Positions 17,135-25,765 are shown, counted from the first letter of the stretch. The stretch: DNA of 64,000 nucleotides from Streptomyces vinaceus (GCF_008704935.1 NZ_CP023692.1:3233001-3297000), one strand, 5' to 3'. Numbers and translations are program-made. Notes: generated by a model not told the origin, from the sequence alone.

Positions 17135-18004
17135 ATGAACGACCTGTCAGACCGCGAGGAACAGCCGGAGCGACCGGTGGAGGTCGACGGCACGGCGTAC
17201 CTCTTCAAGGCACTCGGCAAAATCATCAAGGTGCTGCGAGAAGCGGCCGGCCTTCAGCAGAAGGAACTGGCAGCGCGGGTACATGTGGGAGAGGACCTCG
17301 TGTCCTCCATCGAGCGGGGAGTACGGACTCCCCAGCCCGACTTCCTGGAGAACGCCGACCGCGCCCTGGGCGCGGGAGGCGTCCTGCGGGCGGCGATCCC
17401 GGAGGTCCGGGAGGCACTGAAGCGGGCACGGACGCGGCATCCGGACTGGTTCCGGAAGTTCGCGGAGGCGGAGGCGCAGTCGGTTGCGCTGCATTACTAC
17501 GGCGTGCAGGCCATCCCCGGGCTCCTCCAGACCGAGGCGTACGCGCGAGCTGTGTTCAGTCATCGCCGACCGGTACTCGATGAACAGACCATCGAGAAGC
17601 GGGTCGCCGACCGGCTGGCGCGGCAAGCGATCCTCGATCGTTGGCCCGCCCCGACATTCAGCTTCGTCCTGGAACAGGCGCTTCTCGAACGTCCCACCGG
17701 TGGCCGGGCGGTGCACTCGGTACAGCTAGGCCGACTACTGGAAGTCGGTCGGCGGCGCACCGTACATCTCCAGGTGATGCCCATGGATCGTGAGGAACAC
17801 CCCAGCCTGGACAGTTCGTTCACGCTCCTGCGCCCCAAGGGGCGCAACGAGGTTGCCTACACCGAGACTTACGGGCACGCCAACATCATCACCGACCCGG
17901 AACAGGTACGGATCTACAGCGAGCGCTATGGCATCATCCGGGCACAGGCACTCACGCCACACGAGTCCCTAACCTTGATCGAGAAAATGCTGGGAGAACC
18001 ATGA
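17135..18004 (+). CDS. XRE-family regulator with DUF5753 (WhiJ/Scr1-like)
   Basis: 289 aa from ATG 17135 (MNDLSDREEQPERP); GAGGGCGG lies about 10 nt upstream. HTH at about 28-85 (LGKIIKVLREAAGLQQKELAARVHVGEDLVSSIERG, in part QQKELAARVHVGEDLVSSIERG shortened). DUF5753 follows: QSVALHYYGVQAIPGLLQTEAYARAVF, RLARQAILDR and the C-terminal LTPHESLTLIEKMLGE. In WhiJ-like pairs this protein binds DNA and the small DUF397 partner relieves it; such pairs have been likened to antitoxin/toxin sets. The stop overlaps the DUF397 start (ATGA). Confidence 0.93.
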   Translation: MNDLSDREEQPERPVEVDGTAYLFKALGKIIKVLREAAGLQQKELAARVHVGEDLVSSIERGVRTPQPDFLENADRALGAGGVLRAAIPEVREALKRARTRHPDWFRKFAEAEAQSVALHYYGVQAIPGLLQTEAYARAVFSHRRPVLDEQTIEKRVADRLARQAILDRWPAPTFSFVLEQALLERPTGGRAVHSVQLGRLLEVGRRRTVHLQVMPMDREEHPSLDSSFTLLRPKGRNEVAYTETYGHANIITDPEQVRIYSERYGIIRAQALTPHESLTLIEKMLGEP

Positions 18005-18246
18005 ACACCACCGACCTGGACTGGTTCAAGAGCAGCTACAGCAGCGGCGAGGGCGGTGAGTGCCTCGAAGTCGCCTTCACCTGGCGCAAGTCGAGCCACA
18101 GCGACGGCGAGGGCGGCCAGTGCGTCGAGGTCGCCGCCTGCGCCCACGCCGTCCACGTCCGGGACTCCAAGGTGACGGCCGGGCCCGAGCTGGCGGTCGC
18201 GCCCTCGGCCTGGGCCTCGTTCCTGGGCGGGGTCACCGGAGCCTGA
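18001..18246 (+). CDS. DUF397 protein with a duplicated motif
   Basis: 81 aa, starting inside the stop of the XRE gene (ATGA at 18001), so coupled to it. DUF397 proteins usually have one W-x-KSS-x-S-x-GEGG-x-C-x-EVA block; here there are two, WFKSSYSSGEGGECLEVA (from W8) and WRKSSHSDGEGGQCVEVA (from W28), exactly 20 residues (60 bases) apart. Only the second runs into the usual continuation VHVRDSK and WASFL. The tandem copy probably arose by a local 60-bp duplication. Expected role: partner of the DUF5753 regulator. Confidence 0.92.
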   Translation: MNTTDLDWFKSSYSSGEGGECLEVAFTWRKSSHSDGEGGQCVEVAACAHAVHVRDSKVTAGPELAVAPSAWASFLGGVTGA

Positions 18247-18272
18247 GCTCCGGCCAATCGGCATCAGAGGAA

Positions 18273-18593
18273 GTCCGGGGGTTTCCCGGCAGTCCACTGT
18301 CCTTCCGTGTCGGTCCGGGCCGTCAAGGGCGCTCCCTTCGGTCGCGTCGCTGCGCGATGGCCTTCGGCCACCCTTGACTGCCCGGCCCGCCCCGGAATGC
18401 CATAAGACTGCCGGGAAGCCCCCGAAGGAACGGTCAGGGGGACAGTCATGCACACGGCCCCGCCAGAGATGCCGGCCGGGACTCCCGACCATCCGCGCCC
18501 CCTTCCACGGCACCACCAGGCACGGCCGGGACGGGGGGCGCGCCGGATCGCCACGTGCTCCGCTCGGCATGGCGTCTGGCGGCCGTCCGGGGC
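18273..18593 (+). repeat. left arm of a ~320-bp inverted repeat flanking an araC gene
   Basis: This segment is the inverted match of 19553-19875. By eye the outer ~165 bases agree at about nine in ten positions, including TCCACTGTCCTTCCGTGTC and GGAATGCCATAAGACTGCCG; the inner half is weaker but holds shared blocks (AGAGATGCCG, GCACCACCAG, GGGGGGCGCG, TCGGCATGGCGTC). The inner end abuts the araC stop at 18594. At 18322-18378 a sub-element starts GTCAAGGG, ends CCCTTGAC and has two smaller hairpins inside. Short open frames exist but I cannot support a gene. No transposase is visible. Confidence 0.85.
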
Positions 18594-19457
18594 TCAGCCG
18601 TTCTCGGGCTCGACGGGGAGCCAGAGTTCGGCCTCCGCCTGGGTGTGGTCCGGTGACGGGCGGATGCGGAGGATCTCCGGGCCGGGGCGGCTGCGGTAGG
18701 GGTTCGACGGGAACCATTCGGTGAAGACGTCGCGCCACAGCTCCTGGATGGCCAGCGGCATCGGTCCGGAGGTGTTGAAGACGGCCCAGGTGCCCGCCGG
18801 GACGGGCAGGGCGGTCTCGTCCTGCGGGGCCTCGGTGGTGATCACGCCGTGGTGGTAGTCGAGCTCGGTGCCCTCGGCCCGGCTGGGGTCCAGGTCGTCG
18901 CAGACCGCGACGATGCCGTGCGGCTCCTGGTCCGAGAGCTTCTCCAGGCGCTCCAGTGTCTGCGGGTCGATCGCGCGGACGAAGTTCATGATCGCGTGAT
19001 TCGGTCCCGCGTGCACCAGGGGTACGCGGGCCTTCGGCCCGGCGACGACAAAAGCCGGCTTGTCCACGATGCGGTAGCGCATGCTGCTGCTCCCTTCGAT
19101 GGTGAGGCGGAAGGCCATCCGGGACTGGGAGCTCAGCGTGGCGCCGGTGCGGCGGGCCTCGCCGGGGCCGATGCCGTGCATGGCGCGGAACGCCCGCGCG
19201 AACGCCTCGCCCGAGCCGTACCCGTAGCGCACGGCGATGTCCAGCAACGTGTCGCGTCCCGCGAGCACTTCGGCGCCCGCGAGGGTGAGCCGACGACGCC
19301 GTACGTACTGCGACAGCGGCATCCCCGCCAGCGCGGAGAACATGCGGCGCAGGTGGTACTCCGAGGTGGCCGCGATCCGCGCCAGCTCGTCCACCTCGAT
19401 CTCCTGGTCGAGATGGCGCTCGATGTGCTCCATGGCCTGGTTCAGCCGCTCCAGCAT
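18594..19457 (-). CDS. AraC-family regulator with GyrI-like effector domain
   Basis: 287 aa. The N-terminus is a double-HTH AraC domain (about 8-105: DELARIAATSEYHLRRMFSALAG, in part HLRRMFSALAGMPLSQYVRRR, and VRYGYGSGEAFARAFRAMHG). The C-terminus (about 125-285) is a GyrI/Rob-like effector-binding fold (MRYRIVDKPAFVVAG, ELDYHHGVITTE, WAVFNTSGPMP, ELWLPVE). This SoxR/Rob-type layout usually senses drugs or other small molecules. The gene lies between the two 320-bp inverted repeats, with its stop at the edge of the left arm, which may reflect mobility. Confidence 0.94.
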   Translation of the reverse strand: MLERLNQAMEHIERHLDQEIEVDELARIAATSEYHLRRMFSALAGMPLSQYVRRRRLTLAGAEVLAGRDTLLDIAVRYGYGSGEAFARAFRAMHGIGPGEARRTGATLSSQSRMAFRLTIEGSSSMRYRIVDKPAFVVAGPKARVPLVHAGPNHAIMNFVRAIDPQTLERLEKLSDQEPHGIVAVCDDLDPSRAEGTELDYHHGVITTEAPQDETALPVPAGTWAVFNTSGPMPLAIQELWRDVFTEWFPSNPYRSRPGPEILRIRPSPDHTQAEAELWLPVEPENG

Positions 19458-19552
19458 GCCCGGTGTCCTTCCTCTGTACGACCATCACGCTAGGCACCGC
19501 CCACCGTGCCGGACCCGACATCCTGTGCCCGATCCGGTCGGGTGCGCTCCCG

Positions 19553-19875
19553 GCCCCGGACGATCGCCGGACGCCATGCCGACAGGAGCGCGTAGCGATC
19601 GACCGCGCCCCCCGTCATGGCCGGGGCTGGTGGTGCGGGGAAATGGGGGGTGGCTGAACGGGAGGTGCTGATCGGCATCTCTGACGGGCCGCTCCTGGTC
19701 ACTTGACCTCCCGGCCATTCCTTCGGGGGCTTCCCGGCAGTCTTATGGCATTCCGGGGCGGGGCGGTCGGTCAAGGGTGGCCGAAGGCCATCGCGAAGCG
19801 ACGCGACCGCAGGGAGCGCCCTTGACGGACCGACCCGACACGGAAGGACAGTGGACTGACGGGACGCCCCCGGAC
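19553..19875 (-). repeat. right arm of the ~320-bp inverted repeat
   Basis: Reverse-complement match of 18273-18593, with nearly the same length (323 against 321). The GTCAAGGG...CCCTTGAC sub-element lies at 19770-19826; inside it TGGCC-GAA-GGCCA and TCGCG-AAGCGA-CGCGA form two perfect hairpins, so the single strand could fold like a cloverleaf. About 95 bases separate this arm from the araC start codon and 70 from the next stop. The remaining gap 19876-19947 is C-rich and shows nothing I can name. Confidence 0.85.
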
Positions 19876-19947
19876 CCTCCCCGACCCCGCCCCACGGGAC
19901 CCCGCCCCGACCCGCCTCCCCACCAGCCGGGCCGGTTCGGCTGCGCC

Positions 19948-20628
19948 CTACCCTGCCGCCCCGGCCAGGATCCGCGCGAGTTCCGCCGGCTGCGAGAACA
20001 TCGGCCAATGGCCCGTGTCCACCCTGACCAGGGTCCAGCGCTCGCCCTCCAGGAGCGCGGTGACGGCCGGGCCCGGGTCCTCGCCGTCCAGCAGGCACTT
20101 CACGTACAGCGCGGGGAGCTCGGAGAGCGGGCCCTTCAGCTCCGCCGGTTCCGTCAGGGTCGCGCCCGGGTGGGGGGTCGCGCCCCTGACGATGCGGCTG
20201 ATCTGCTCCTCGTCCAGCCCCTGCCCGGCGCAGTCGCCGGCGGTCAGCGGCGGCCAGAAGCCGTCGTGGGCGGCGATCTCGTCCGCCACCGGCCAGCCGT
20301 CGGAGAAGGACCGGCCGTCCACCGGGACGTTGGCGTCCACGAACACCACTCGCCTCAGCCGGTCGCCGATCCGCTCGGCGGCCTGGCCGACCGGGATGCC
20401 CGAGTAGCTGTGGCCGACCAGGACCACGTCCCGCAGGTCGAGGCGTTCGACCTCGTCCACGACGTCCCGGACGTGCGTCTGCTGTCCGGCCGGTTCGCCG
20501 CTGCGTTCGGCCAGGCCGGACAGTGTCAGCGGGTGGACTTCGTGCCCCGCCGCGCGGAGCGGCGCGGCCACCGCCTCCCACGCCCAGGAGCCGAGCCATG
20601 CGCCTGCCACGAGTACGTAGTTCGCCAT
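19948..20628 (-). CDS. alpha/beta hydrolase
   Basis: 226 aa. It begins with a strand and oxyanion region (YVLVAGAWLGSWAWE), has the nucleophile elbow GHSYSG (about 93-98) and the catalytic His in DTGHWPMFSQP near the C-terminus. It belongs to the small esterase/hydroxynitrile lyase-like branch seen next to many Streptomyces catabolic genes. No signal peptide, so cytoplasmic. The substrate cannot be told. Same strand as the acyl-CoA ligase upstream, 40 bases away, so possibly one transcript with it. Confidence 0.9.
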   Translation of the reverse strand: MANYVLVAGAWLGSWAWEAVAAPLRAAGHEVHPLTLSGLAERSGEPAGQQTHVRDVVDEVERLDLRDVVLVGHSYSGIPVGQAAERIGDRLRRVVFVDANVPVDGRSFSDGWPVADEIAAHDGFWPPLTAGDCAGQGLDEEQISRIVRGATPHPGATLTEPAELKGPLSELPALYVKCLLDGEDPGPAVTALLEGERWTLVRVDTGHWPMFSQPAELARILAGAAG

Positions 20629-20668
20629 GGCGGCACCGTAGCGGCCCCCACTGACAGCGCTCCCGGTC

Positions 20669-22408
20669 TCAGTCCCCGTACAGCGCGTCGATCTCCGCCG
20701 CGTAGCGCTGCGCCACCGCCGTGCGGCGCAGCTTCAGGGTCGGGGTCAGGGTGCCCGCCTCGATGGTGAAGTCCTCGGGCAGGATCCGGAAGGCGCGGAT
20801 GCGGGCCGGGCGCGAGACCGTGGCGTTGGCCTGGGTGACCGCCTCCTCGACCAGGGCGCGGACGGCGGGGTGGGCGGCCGCGCCGGCCAGGTCCAGGTCG
20901 AGGCCCTCGCGCCGCGCCCAGGCCGCGATCTCGTCCGCCTCCAGGGTGATCAGGGCGACCGGGTGGGGCCGGCGGTCGCCGATGAGGACCGCCCGCGAGA
21001 CGTACCGGGAGCGCTGTACGGCGAACTCGACCTCCGTCGGGGTGATGTTCTTGCCCGCCGAGGTGATGATCAGCTCCTTCTTGCGGCCCGTGATCGACAG
21101 GAACCCGTCGGCGTCCAGCTCTCCGAGGTCCCCGGTGTGCAGCCAGCCCTCCGCGTCCAGTGCCCGCGCCGTCGCGGCCGGGTTCGCGTGGTAGCCCGGG
21201 AAGACCATCGGGCCGCGGACCAGGATCTCGCCGTCCTGCGCGATGCGGACCTCGCAGCCCGCGATGGGCCTGCCGACCGTGCCGTGGCGTGCGGCGCCCG
21301 GGTGGTTCAGGCTGATCAGCCCGGCGGTCTCGGTCATCCCGTAGCCCTCGTAGATGGCGATCCCGCAGGCCCGCAGGAAGTCCAGGGTCGCCGGGGCGAT
21401 GGGCGCGGCGCCGGTCACCGCCTGGTTCAGCCGGCCCCCGAAAGCGCCCCTGACCAGCGAGTACAGGTTCTTCTCCGCCTCCTCCCAGGCCGGCCGGTCG
21501 GACTCCGGCAGCCGCCCTTCCGCCGCGAGCAGCCCGATCCGCACCGCCTCCCGGAAACGCTCCGCGCCGCCCTCCTGGGATTCGGCCATCGACAGCACCA
21601 CCGAGTGCACCTTCTCGAACAGCCGGGGCACGGAAGGGAGATGGGTGGGCCGTGCCTCGGCCAGCTCGGACAGCACGTCCTCGATCCGGCCGCCGAAGTA
21701 GCAGAGCTCCCCGCCCTCCATCAGGGTCGTGAACTGGATCAGCTGGGCCAGCACGTGGGCCAGCGGCAGGTACAGGTACGTGGAGTCGCCCGGCCCGCCC
21801 TGGATCAGCGGGAGCGTCGCGTCCTGGATGGCGCCCATGTTGCCGTGCGTGAGACGGCAGCCCTTCGGCAGGCCCGTCGTCCCCGAGGTGTAGATGATCG
21901 ACGCGTCGGCGTCCGGGGTCACCCGCCGGGCCCGTTCCAGGAGTTCGGCCTCCGGCGCCCGCTCCATGTCCGCCAGTGCGTCCATCCGTACGACGGCGCG
22001 CAGCGCGGGCAGCTTCGGCCGCAGCGCCTCCACCCGGTCCGCCTGGGCCGCGTCGTCGCAGACGACGGCCACCGCCTCCGCGTCGGAGAGGACCCAGGCC
22101 AGCTCCTCCTCCCCCGCCGTCGGGTAGACGGGTACGAGGACGGCGCCCGCGGCCAGCAGCCCGAAGTGGGTGTACGTCCACGCCGGCCGGGTCTCGGCCA
22201 GGACCGCCACCCGCTCGCCGGGCCGGACCCCCAGACCGATCAGCGCCCGGCCAGTGCGCCGTACGCGCTCGCGCAGTGCGGCGTACGTGACGGTGGTCCA
22301 GCCCCCGCCCCCGCCCCCGTCCCGGTGGCGCAGGGCGGTCTCGCCGCCGTACCGCTCCGCCGCCCACTCCGTGAACACCGCCAGCGTCTCCGGTCGCACA
22401 GCGTCCAT
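20669..22408 (-). CDS. long-chain acyl-CoA ligase (AMP-forming)
   Basis: 579 aa from ATG 22408. Adenylate-forming motifs: IIYTSGTTGLPKGC (P-loop), YEGYGMTETAG (A5), and GWLHTGDLGELDADGFLSITGRKKE, in part GWLHTGDLGELD and ITGRKKELI (A7-A8). The layout is that of FadD15-like enzymes, which activate fatty acids through acyl-AMP to acyl-CoA. It is divergent from a ligand-binding AraC regulator (22556), its likely controller, and upstream of the hydrolase. A second such ligase is at 26907-28775. Confidence 0.93.
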   Translation of the reverse strand: MDAVRPETLAVFTEWAAERYGGETALRHRDGGGGGGWTTVTYAALRERVRRTGRALIGLGVRPGERVAVLAETRPAWTYTHFGLLAAGAVLVPVYPTAGEEELAWVLSDAEAVAVVCDDAAQADRVEALRPKLPALRAVVRMDALADMERAPEAELLERARRVTPDADASIIYTSGTTGLPKGCRLTHGNMGAIQDATLPLIQGGPGDSTYLYLPLAHVLAQLIQFTTLMEGGELCYFGGRIEDVLSELAEARPTHLPSVPRLFEKVHSVVLSMAESQEGGAERFREAVRIGLLAAEGRLPESDRPAWEEAEKNLYSLVRGAFGGRLNQAVTGAAPIAPATLDFLRACGIAIYEGYGMTETAGLISLNHPGAARHGTVGRPIAGCEVRIAQDGEILVRGPMVFPGYHANPAATARALDAEGWLHTGDLGELDADGFLSITGRKKELIITSAGKNITPTEVEFAVQRSRYVSRAVLIGDRRPHPVALITLEADEIAAWARREGLDLDLAGAAAHPAVRALVEEAVTQANATVSRPARIRAFRILPEDFTIEAGTLTPTLKLRRTAVAQRYAAEIDALYGD

Positions 22409-22429
22409 CGCGTTCGCCTCCCTGGGGTC

Positions 22430-22457
22430 CGTACGGCGTACGGCGTACGGCGCACGT
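22430..22457. repeat. tandem 7-bp repeat in the fadD/araC promoter gap
   Basis: GTACGGC occurs three times head to tail from 22431, followed by the variant GCACGTACGTCC. It fills part of the 147-base gap between the divergent ligase and AraC genes, so it may hold binding sites or simply mark slippage. Confidence 0.6.
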
Positions 22458-22555
22458 ACGTCCGACCGACGCTAGGCAGCCAAAGCCCCCGTGCGACATG
22501 ACCGGAAGCGTCACGACCCCTGACCCCAGCGCTCATCCGGGCTACCGTCGGAGCC

Positions 22556-23566
22556 ATGGGGAGGCGGACGATCACCGTGCACCATGTGCGTGCCGTGCTC
22601 GCGGGGGCGGCGCGCGGCGGCATCGACACGGTGCCGCTGCTCCAGGAGGCGCAGATCCCGCCGCTGCTGCTCGGGGACGACCGGGCGCGGGTCACGCCGG
22701 CGCAGTTCGCCCGGCTGTTCCGGGCGTTGTACCGGACCACGCAGGACGAGTTCCTCGGCCTGTCGGCGGTGCCGAGCCGCCCGGGCACGTTCGCGATGAT
22801 GTGCCACGCCTCGCTGGGCTGCCGGGACCTCGGCGCGGCGGTGGAGCGCGCCGCGACCTTCTACGGGCTGTTCCCGGGCGGCCCGGAGCTGCGGCTGGAA
22901 GTGAGCGGCGCCGAGGCGCGGTTCACGGTGCGCAACGACTTCGCGCGGGACGAGGAGCGGTTCCTGACGGAGTGCGTGCTCGCCATCTGGCACCGGCTGA
23001 GCAGCTGGCTGATCGGGCGGCGGATCCCGCTGGCGCACGCGGCGTTCGCGTATCCGCCGCCGCCGCACGAGGCGGAGTACGAGATCCTGTTCGACTGCCC
23101 GGTCCGCTTCGGGGCGGACGGGACGGGGGCCGCCTTCGACGCGCACTGGCTGGCCGCACCGCTCGTACGGGAAGAGGCGGAGCTGGACGCGATGCTGCGG
23201 CGGGCCCCCTTCGACCTGCTGTCGCGGCCGGAGTACGGGACGACGGTCGCCGAGCAGGTGCGCCGGGCCCTGGCGGGGCAGCTGCGGACCTCGCCGCGGC
23301 TGCCGGCGCTGGGCGAGGTGGCGGCGCGGCTCGCGGTGTCCCCGGCGACGCTGCGGCGGCGGCTCCAGCAGGAGGGCACCTCGTTCCAGCAGCTGAAGGA
23401 CCACGTCCGGCGGGACGCGGCGATCGCGGGACTGGCCGAGAGCACCGAGCCGATAGCCGAACTGGCGGCCCGCCTCGGCTTCTCGGAGGACACCGCCTTC
23501 CACCGCGCGTTCCGCCGCTGGACGGGCACGACCCCGGGCGCGTACAGGATCGCCTCGGGCGGCTGA
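22556..23566 (+). CDS. AraC-family regulator with Arabinose_bd/OruR-type ligand domain
   Basis: 336 aa from ATG 22556. The N-terminal ~200 residues fit the Arabinose_bd domain found in OruR/ArgR-like activators (LFRALYRTTQDEFLGLS, MMCHASLGCRDLGAAVERAATFYGLF, in part ASLGCRDLGAAVERAATFY). The C-terminal HTH is clear (VAARLAVSPATLRRRLQQEGTSFQQL and LAARLGFSEDTAFHRAFRRWTG). Members of this branch often control neighbouring lipid or amino-acid genes; the divergent acyl-CoA ligase is the natural target. Confidence 0.92.
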   Translation: MGRRTITVHHVRAVLAGAARGGIDTVPLLQEAQIPPLLLGDDRARVTPAQFARLFRALYRTTQDEFLGLSAVPSRPGTFAMMCHASLGCRDLGAAVERAATFYGLFPGGPELRLEVSGAEARFTVRNDFARDEERFLTECVLAIWHRLSSWLIGRRIPLAHAAFAYPPPPHEAEYEILFDCPVRFGADGTGAAFDAHWLAAPLVREEAELDAMLRRAPFDLLSRPEYGTTVAEQVRRALAGQLRTSPRLPALGEVAARLAVSPATLRRRLQQEGTSFQQLKDHVRRDAAIAGLAESTEPIAELAARLGFSEDTAFHRAFRRWTGTTPGAYRIASGG

Positions 23567-23675
23567 GGCGGGCCCGGTGCGCGTGGCGGTGCGAGGCCGG
23601 GTCAGGAAAGGTGAGCTACGCGGTCAGCGACGTTCCGACCGGTCGGTCACTACGTTCTCCTCACCCACCCCCCGC

Positions 23676-23689
23676 ACGAAACGTTTCGT
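23676..23689. promoter_or_regulatory. perfect palindromic operator upstream of the lipase gene
   Basis: ACGAAACGTTTCGT is a perfect 14-base palindrome ending 14 bases before the lipase ATG, at the RBS. GAAACGTTTC cores are typical of LacI-family operators, so a repressor site is likely. No lacI gene is next to it. Confidence 0.55.
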
Positions 23690-23703
23690 TGGGAGAGCCG
23701 CCC

Positions 23704-24849
23704 ATGCGTTTGCGAATCCCCGTGTCCGTGGCCGCACTGGCCCTGTCGCTGCTGACCCCCGCCACGGCGTCCGCCGCCGCGCCCGAGGCCGGCCGGCCGG
23801 GGGACGTCGTCGATGTCGCCCCCTCCGCCTTCCATCCGCTGCCCGGGCAGCCGACCGGCACCAAGGCGTGGAAGATCCACTACCGGTCCACCACCGCCGA
23901 CGGCGTCCCGAACACCGTCTCCGGCACCGTGATCGTCCCGCAGGACGGCCGGACCGGCCCGCGGCCGCTCGTCACGTACGCCGTCGGCACCGTCGGCATG
24001 GGCGACTCCTGCGCACCGAGCAACAACCTCCCGTACGGCACCGCCATGGAGGCCAACCTCATCCAGCAGCTCACCCTGCGCGGCTGGGCCGTGGTCGTCA
24101 CCGACTACGAGGGGCTCGGCACGCCGGGGGTGCACACGTACACGGTGGGCCCGTCGGCCGGGCGGGCCGTGCTCGACGCCGCCCGCGCCGCCACCCGCCT
24201 CCCCGGAGCGGGGCTGTCGGCGGACACGCCGGTCGGGATCATGGGCTACTCCCAGGGCGGCCAGGCCAGCAGCTGGGCCGCCGAGCTGCAGGGCTCGTAC
24301 GCCCCCGAGCTGAACGTGAAGGGCACGGCGACGGGCGGGGTCCCGGCCGACCTGATGGAGGTGGCCGACTTCAACAACGGCTCGTACGGCTCGGGGCTCA
24401 TCTTCATGGCGGCGGCCGGGCAGGACGCGGCCTTCCCGGAGCTGCGGCTCGACTCGTACCTCAACCCGGCGGGCAAGGCGCTGGTGGCCGGGATGCGGGA
24501 GAACTGCGTGGCGATCGACGCCATCGCGGGTTCCTTCAAGCGGATCTCCGACCTGACGACCCGCAACCCGCTCGAACAGCCGGACTGGCAGGCCCGGTTG
24601 AACCAGAGCCGGCTGGGGCGGACGGCGCCGGCCGCGCCGGTGTACCAGTACCACGCGCTCGGCGACGAGCTGATCCCGTACGCGGTCGGGCGGCAGCTGC
24701 GCTCGGAGTGGTGCGCGAGGGGCGCGGACGTGGAGTGGCAGACCATCTGGGTCGGTGAGCACGTCAGCGGCGTGATCACCCACTCGGTGGCGGCGGGGAA
24801 CTGGCTCGCCGACCGCTTCGCGAACCGCCCGACGCACGGCGACTGCTGA
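23704..24849 (+). CDS. secreted lipase (secretory lipase family)
   Basis: 381 aa from ATG 23704 with GGGAGA upstream. The signal peptide is MRLRIPVSVAALALSLLTPATASAA, in part hydrophobic VAALALSLL, cleaved after ASA. The alpha/beta fold resembles the secretory LIP family of actinobacterial lipases: VVVTDYEGLGTPGVHTY, then the nucleophile elbow GYSQGGQA, an Asp in YHALGDELIPY and a His in WVGEHVSGVITHSV. Three or four Cys may form disulfides. It would hydrolyse lipids outside the cell, which fits the acyl-CoA ligases around it. Confidence 0.92.
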   Translation: MRLRIPVSVAALALSLLTPATASAAAPEAGRPGDVVDVAPSAFHPLPGQPTGTKAWKIHYRSTTADGVPNTVSGTVIVPQDGRTGPRPLVTYAVGTVGMGDSCAPSNNLPYGTAMEANLIQQLTLRGWAVVVTDYEGLGTPGVHTYTVGPSAGRAVLDAARAATRLPGAGLSADTPVGIMGYSQGGQASSWAAELQGSYAPELNVKGTATGGVPADLMEVADFNNGSYGSGLIFMAAAGQDAAFPELRLDSYLNPAGKALVAGMRENCVAIDAIAGSFKRISDLTTRNPLEQPDWQARLNQSRLGRTAPAAPVYQYHALGDELIPYAVGRQLRSEWCARGADVEWQTIWVGEHVSGVITHSVAAGNWLADRFANRPTHGDC

Positions 24850-24915
24850 GGGACCGGCAGGCGGGGCCGTGAAAACCTCTGTCCGCCCGCCGGAGCACGG
24901 TGATAGACATCCGGC

Positions 24916-25713
24916 GTGGAAAAGAATCTTGAGTTCTCCGACCTGCTGCGACTGATCGACGAACGGTCGACCGCCTTCCGCGCCGCGGCCGCCGCCGCGC
25001 CCGGTCTCGACGTACAGGTGCCGACCTGCCCCGAGTGGACGCTGTTCGATCTGGTGAAGCACCTGGGTGGGGGAGACCGTTTCTGGGCCGCCATAGTCGG
25101 CGCGGGGCCCGCAGACGCTCCCCCGGCCGGTGCCGCCGCCGCGCGCGCGGCTCTGGAACTGCCGCGGGAGCGCGAGGCCCTGCTGGCCTGGCTGGCCGCG
25201 TCGACGCAGCTCTTGCTGAGCGCCCTGCGCGAGGCGGGACCGGAGAGCGGCTGCTGGGCGTGGTGGAGTGGCGTGCAGACGCCGCGGACGGCCGGCGGAG
25301 TCGCCCGGCACCGGGTCCAGGAGACCGCGGTGCACACCTACGACGCCCTGCTCGCCGGGGGCGCCCCGCAGCCGCTGCCGGCCGAGGTCGCGCTCGACGG
25401 TGTCGAGGAGTTCCTCTTCACCTGCGTCGCGACGCGCAGCGCCTGGCCGCACGAGCCCGCTGCCTTCGACTTCCACGCCACGGAGGGCCGCTCCTGGCGC
25501 CTCACGGTCGACGGCGACGGCGCACGCTCCACCCGCATCCCCGCACCCAGCGCCGAGAGCGGCGAGAACGCGGACGCAGCCGGCGTCTCCGTCCACGGCA
25601 CGGCCAGCGAGTTGATCATCTACTTGTACGACCGCATCCCCGCCGGCTCCTTGCGCGTCGAGGGAGACGCAGGGCTCCTCGACCTGCTCCGCGCCTGGGA
25701 GCCGGAGGAGTAG
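24916..25713 (+). CDS. maleylpyruvate isomerase-family mycothiol-dependent enzyme
   Basis: 265 aa from the GTG at 24916. The N-terminal MDMPI_N four-helix domain is recognisable by PTCPEWTLFDLVKHLGG and the later RHRVQETAVHTYDALLA, which carries the metal-ligand His/Glu/His pattern (VQETAVHTYD). The C-terminal half is the MDMPI_C-like domain. The family uses mycothiol, the actinobacterial thiol, as cofactor in isomerisations or detoxification. The exact reaction is not predictable. An eroded relative lies at 16245-16600. Confidence 0.88.
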   Translation: MEKNLEFSDLLRLIDERSTAFRAAAAAAPGLDVQVPTCPEWTLFDLVKHLGGGDRFWAAIVGAGPADAPPAGAAAARAALELPREREALLAWLAASTQLLLSALREAGPESGCWAWWSGVQTPRTAGGVARHRVQETAVHTYDALLAGGAPQPLPAEVALDGVEEFLFTCVATRSAWPHEPAAFDFHATEGRSWRLTVDGDGARSTRIPAPSAESGENADAAGVSVHGTASELIIYLYDRIPAGSLRVEGDAGLLDLLRAWEPEE

Positions 25714-25765
25714 GACGAGCGGGGGCGGCCGGCCGCACCTCGCCCCGCCAGGACACGACTCTTCG

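Noticed and set aside
18448..18699. Small protein gene inside the left repeat arm
   Set aside because: The frame is not kept in the matching right arm, runs into the araC gene on the other strand and has no RBS.
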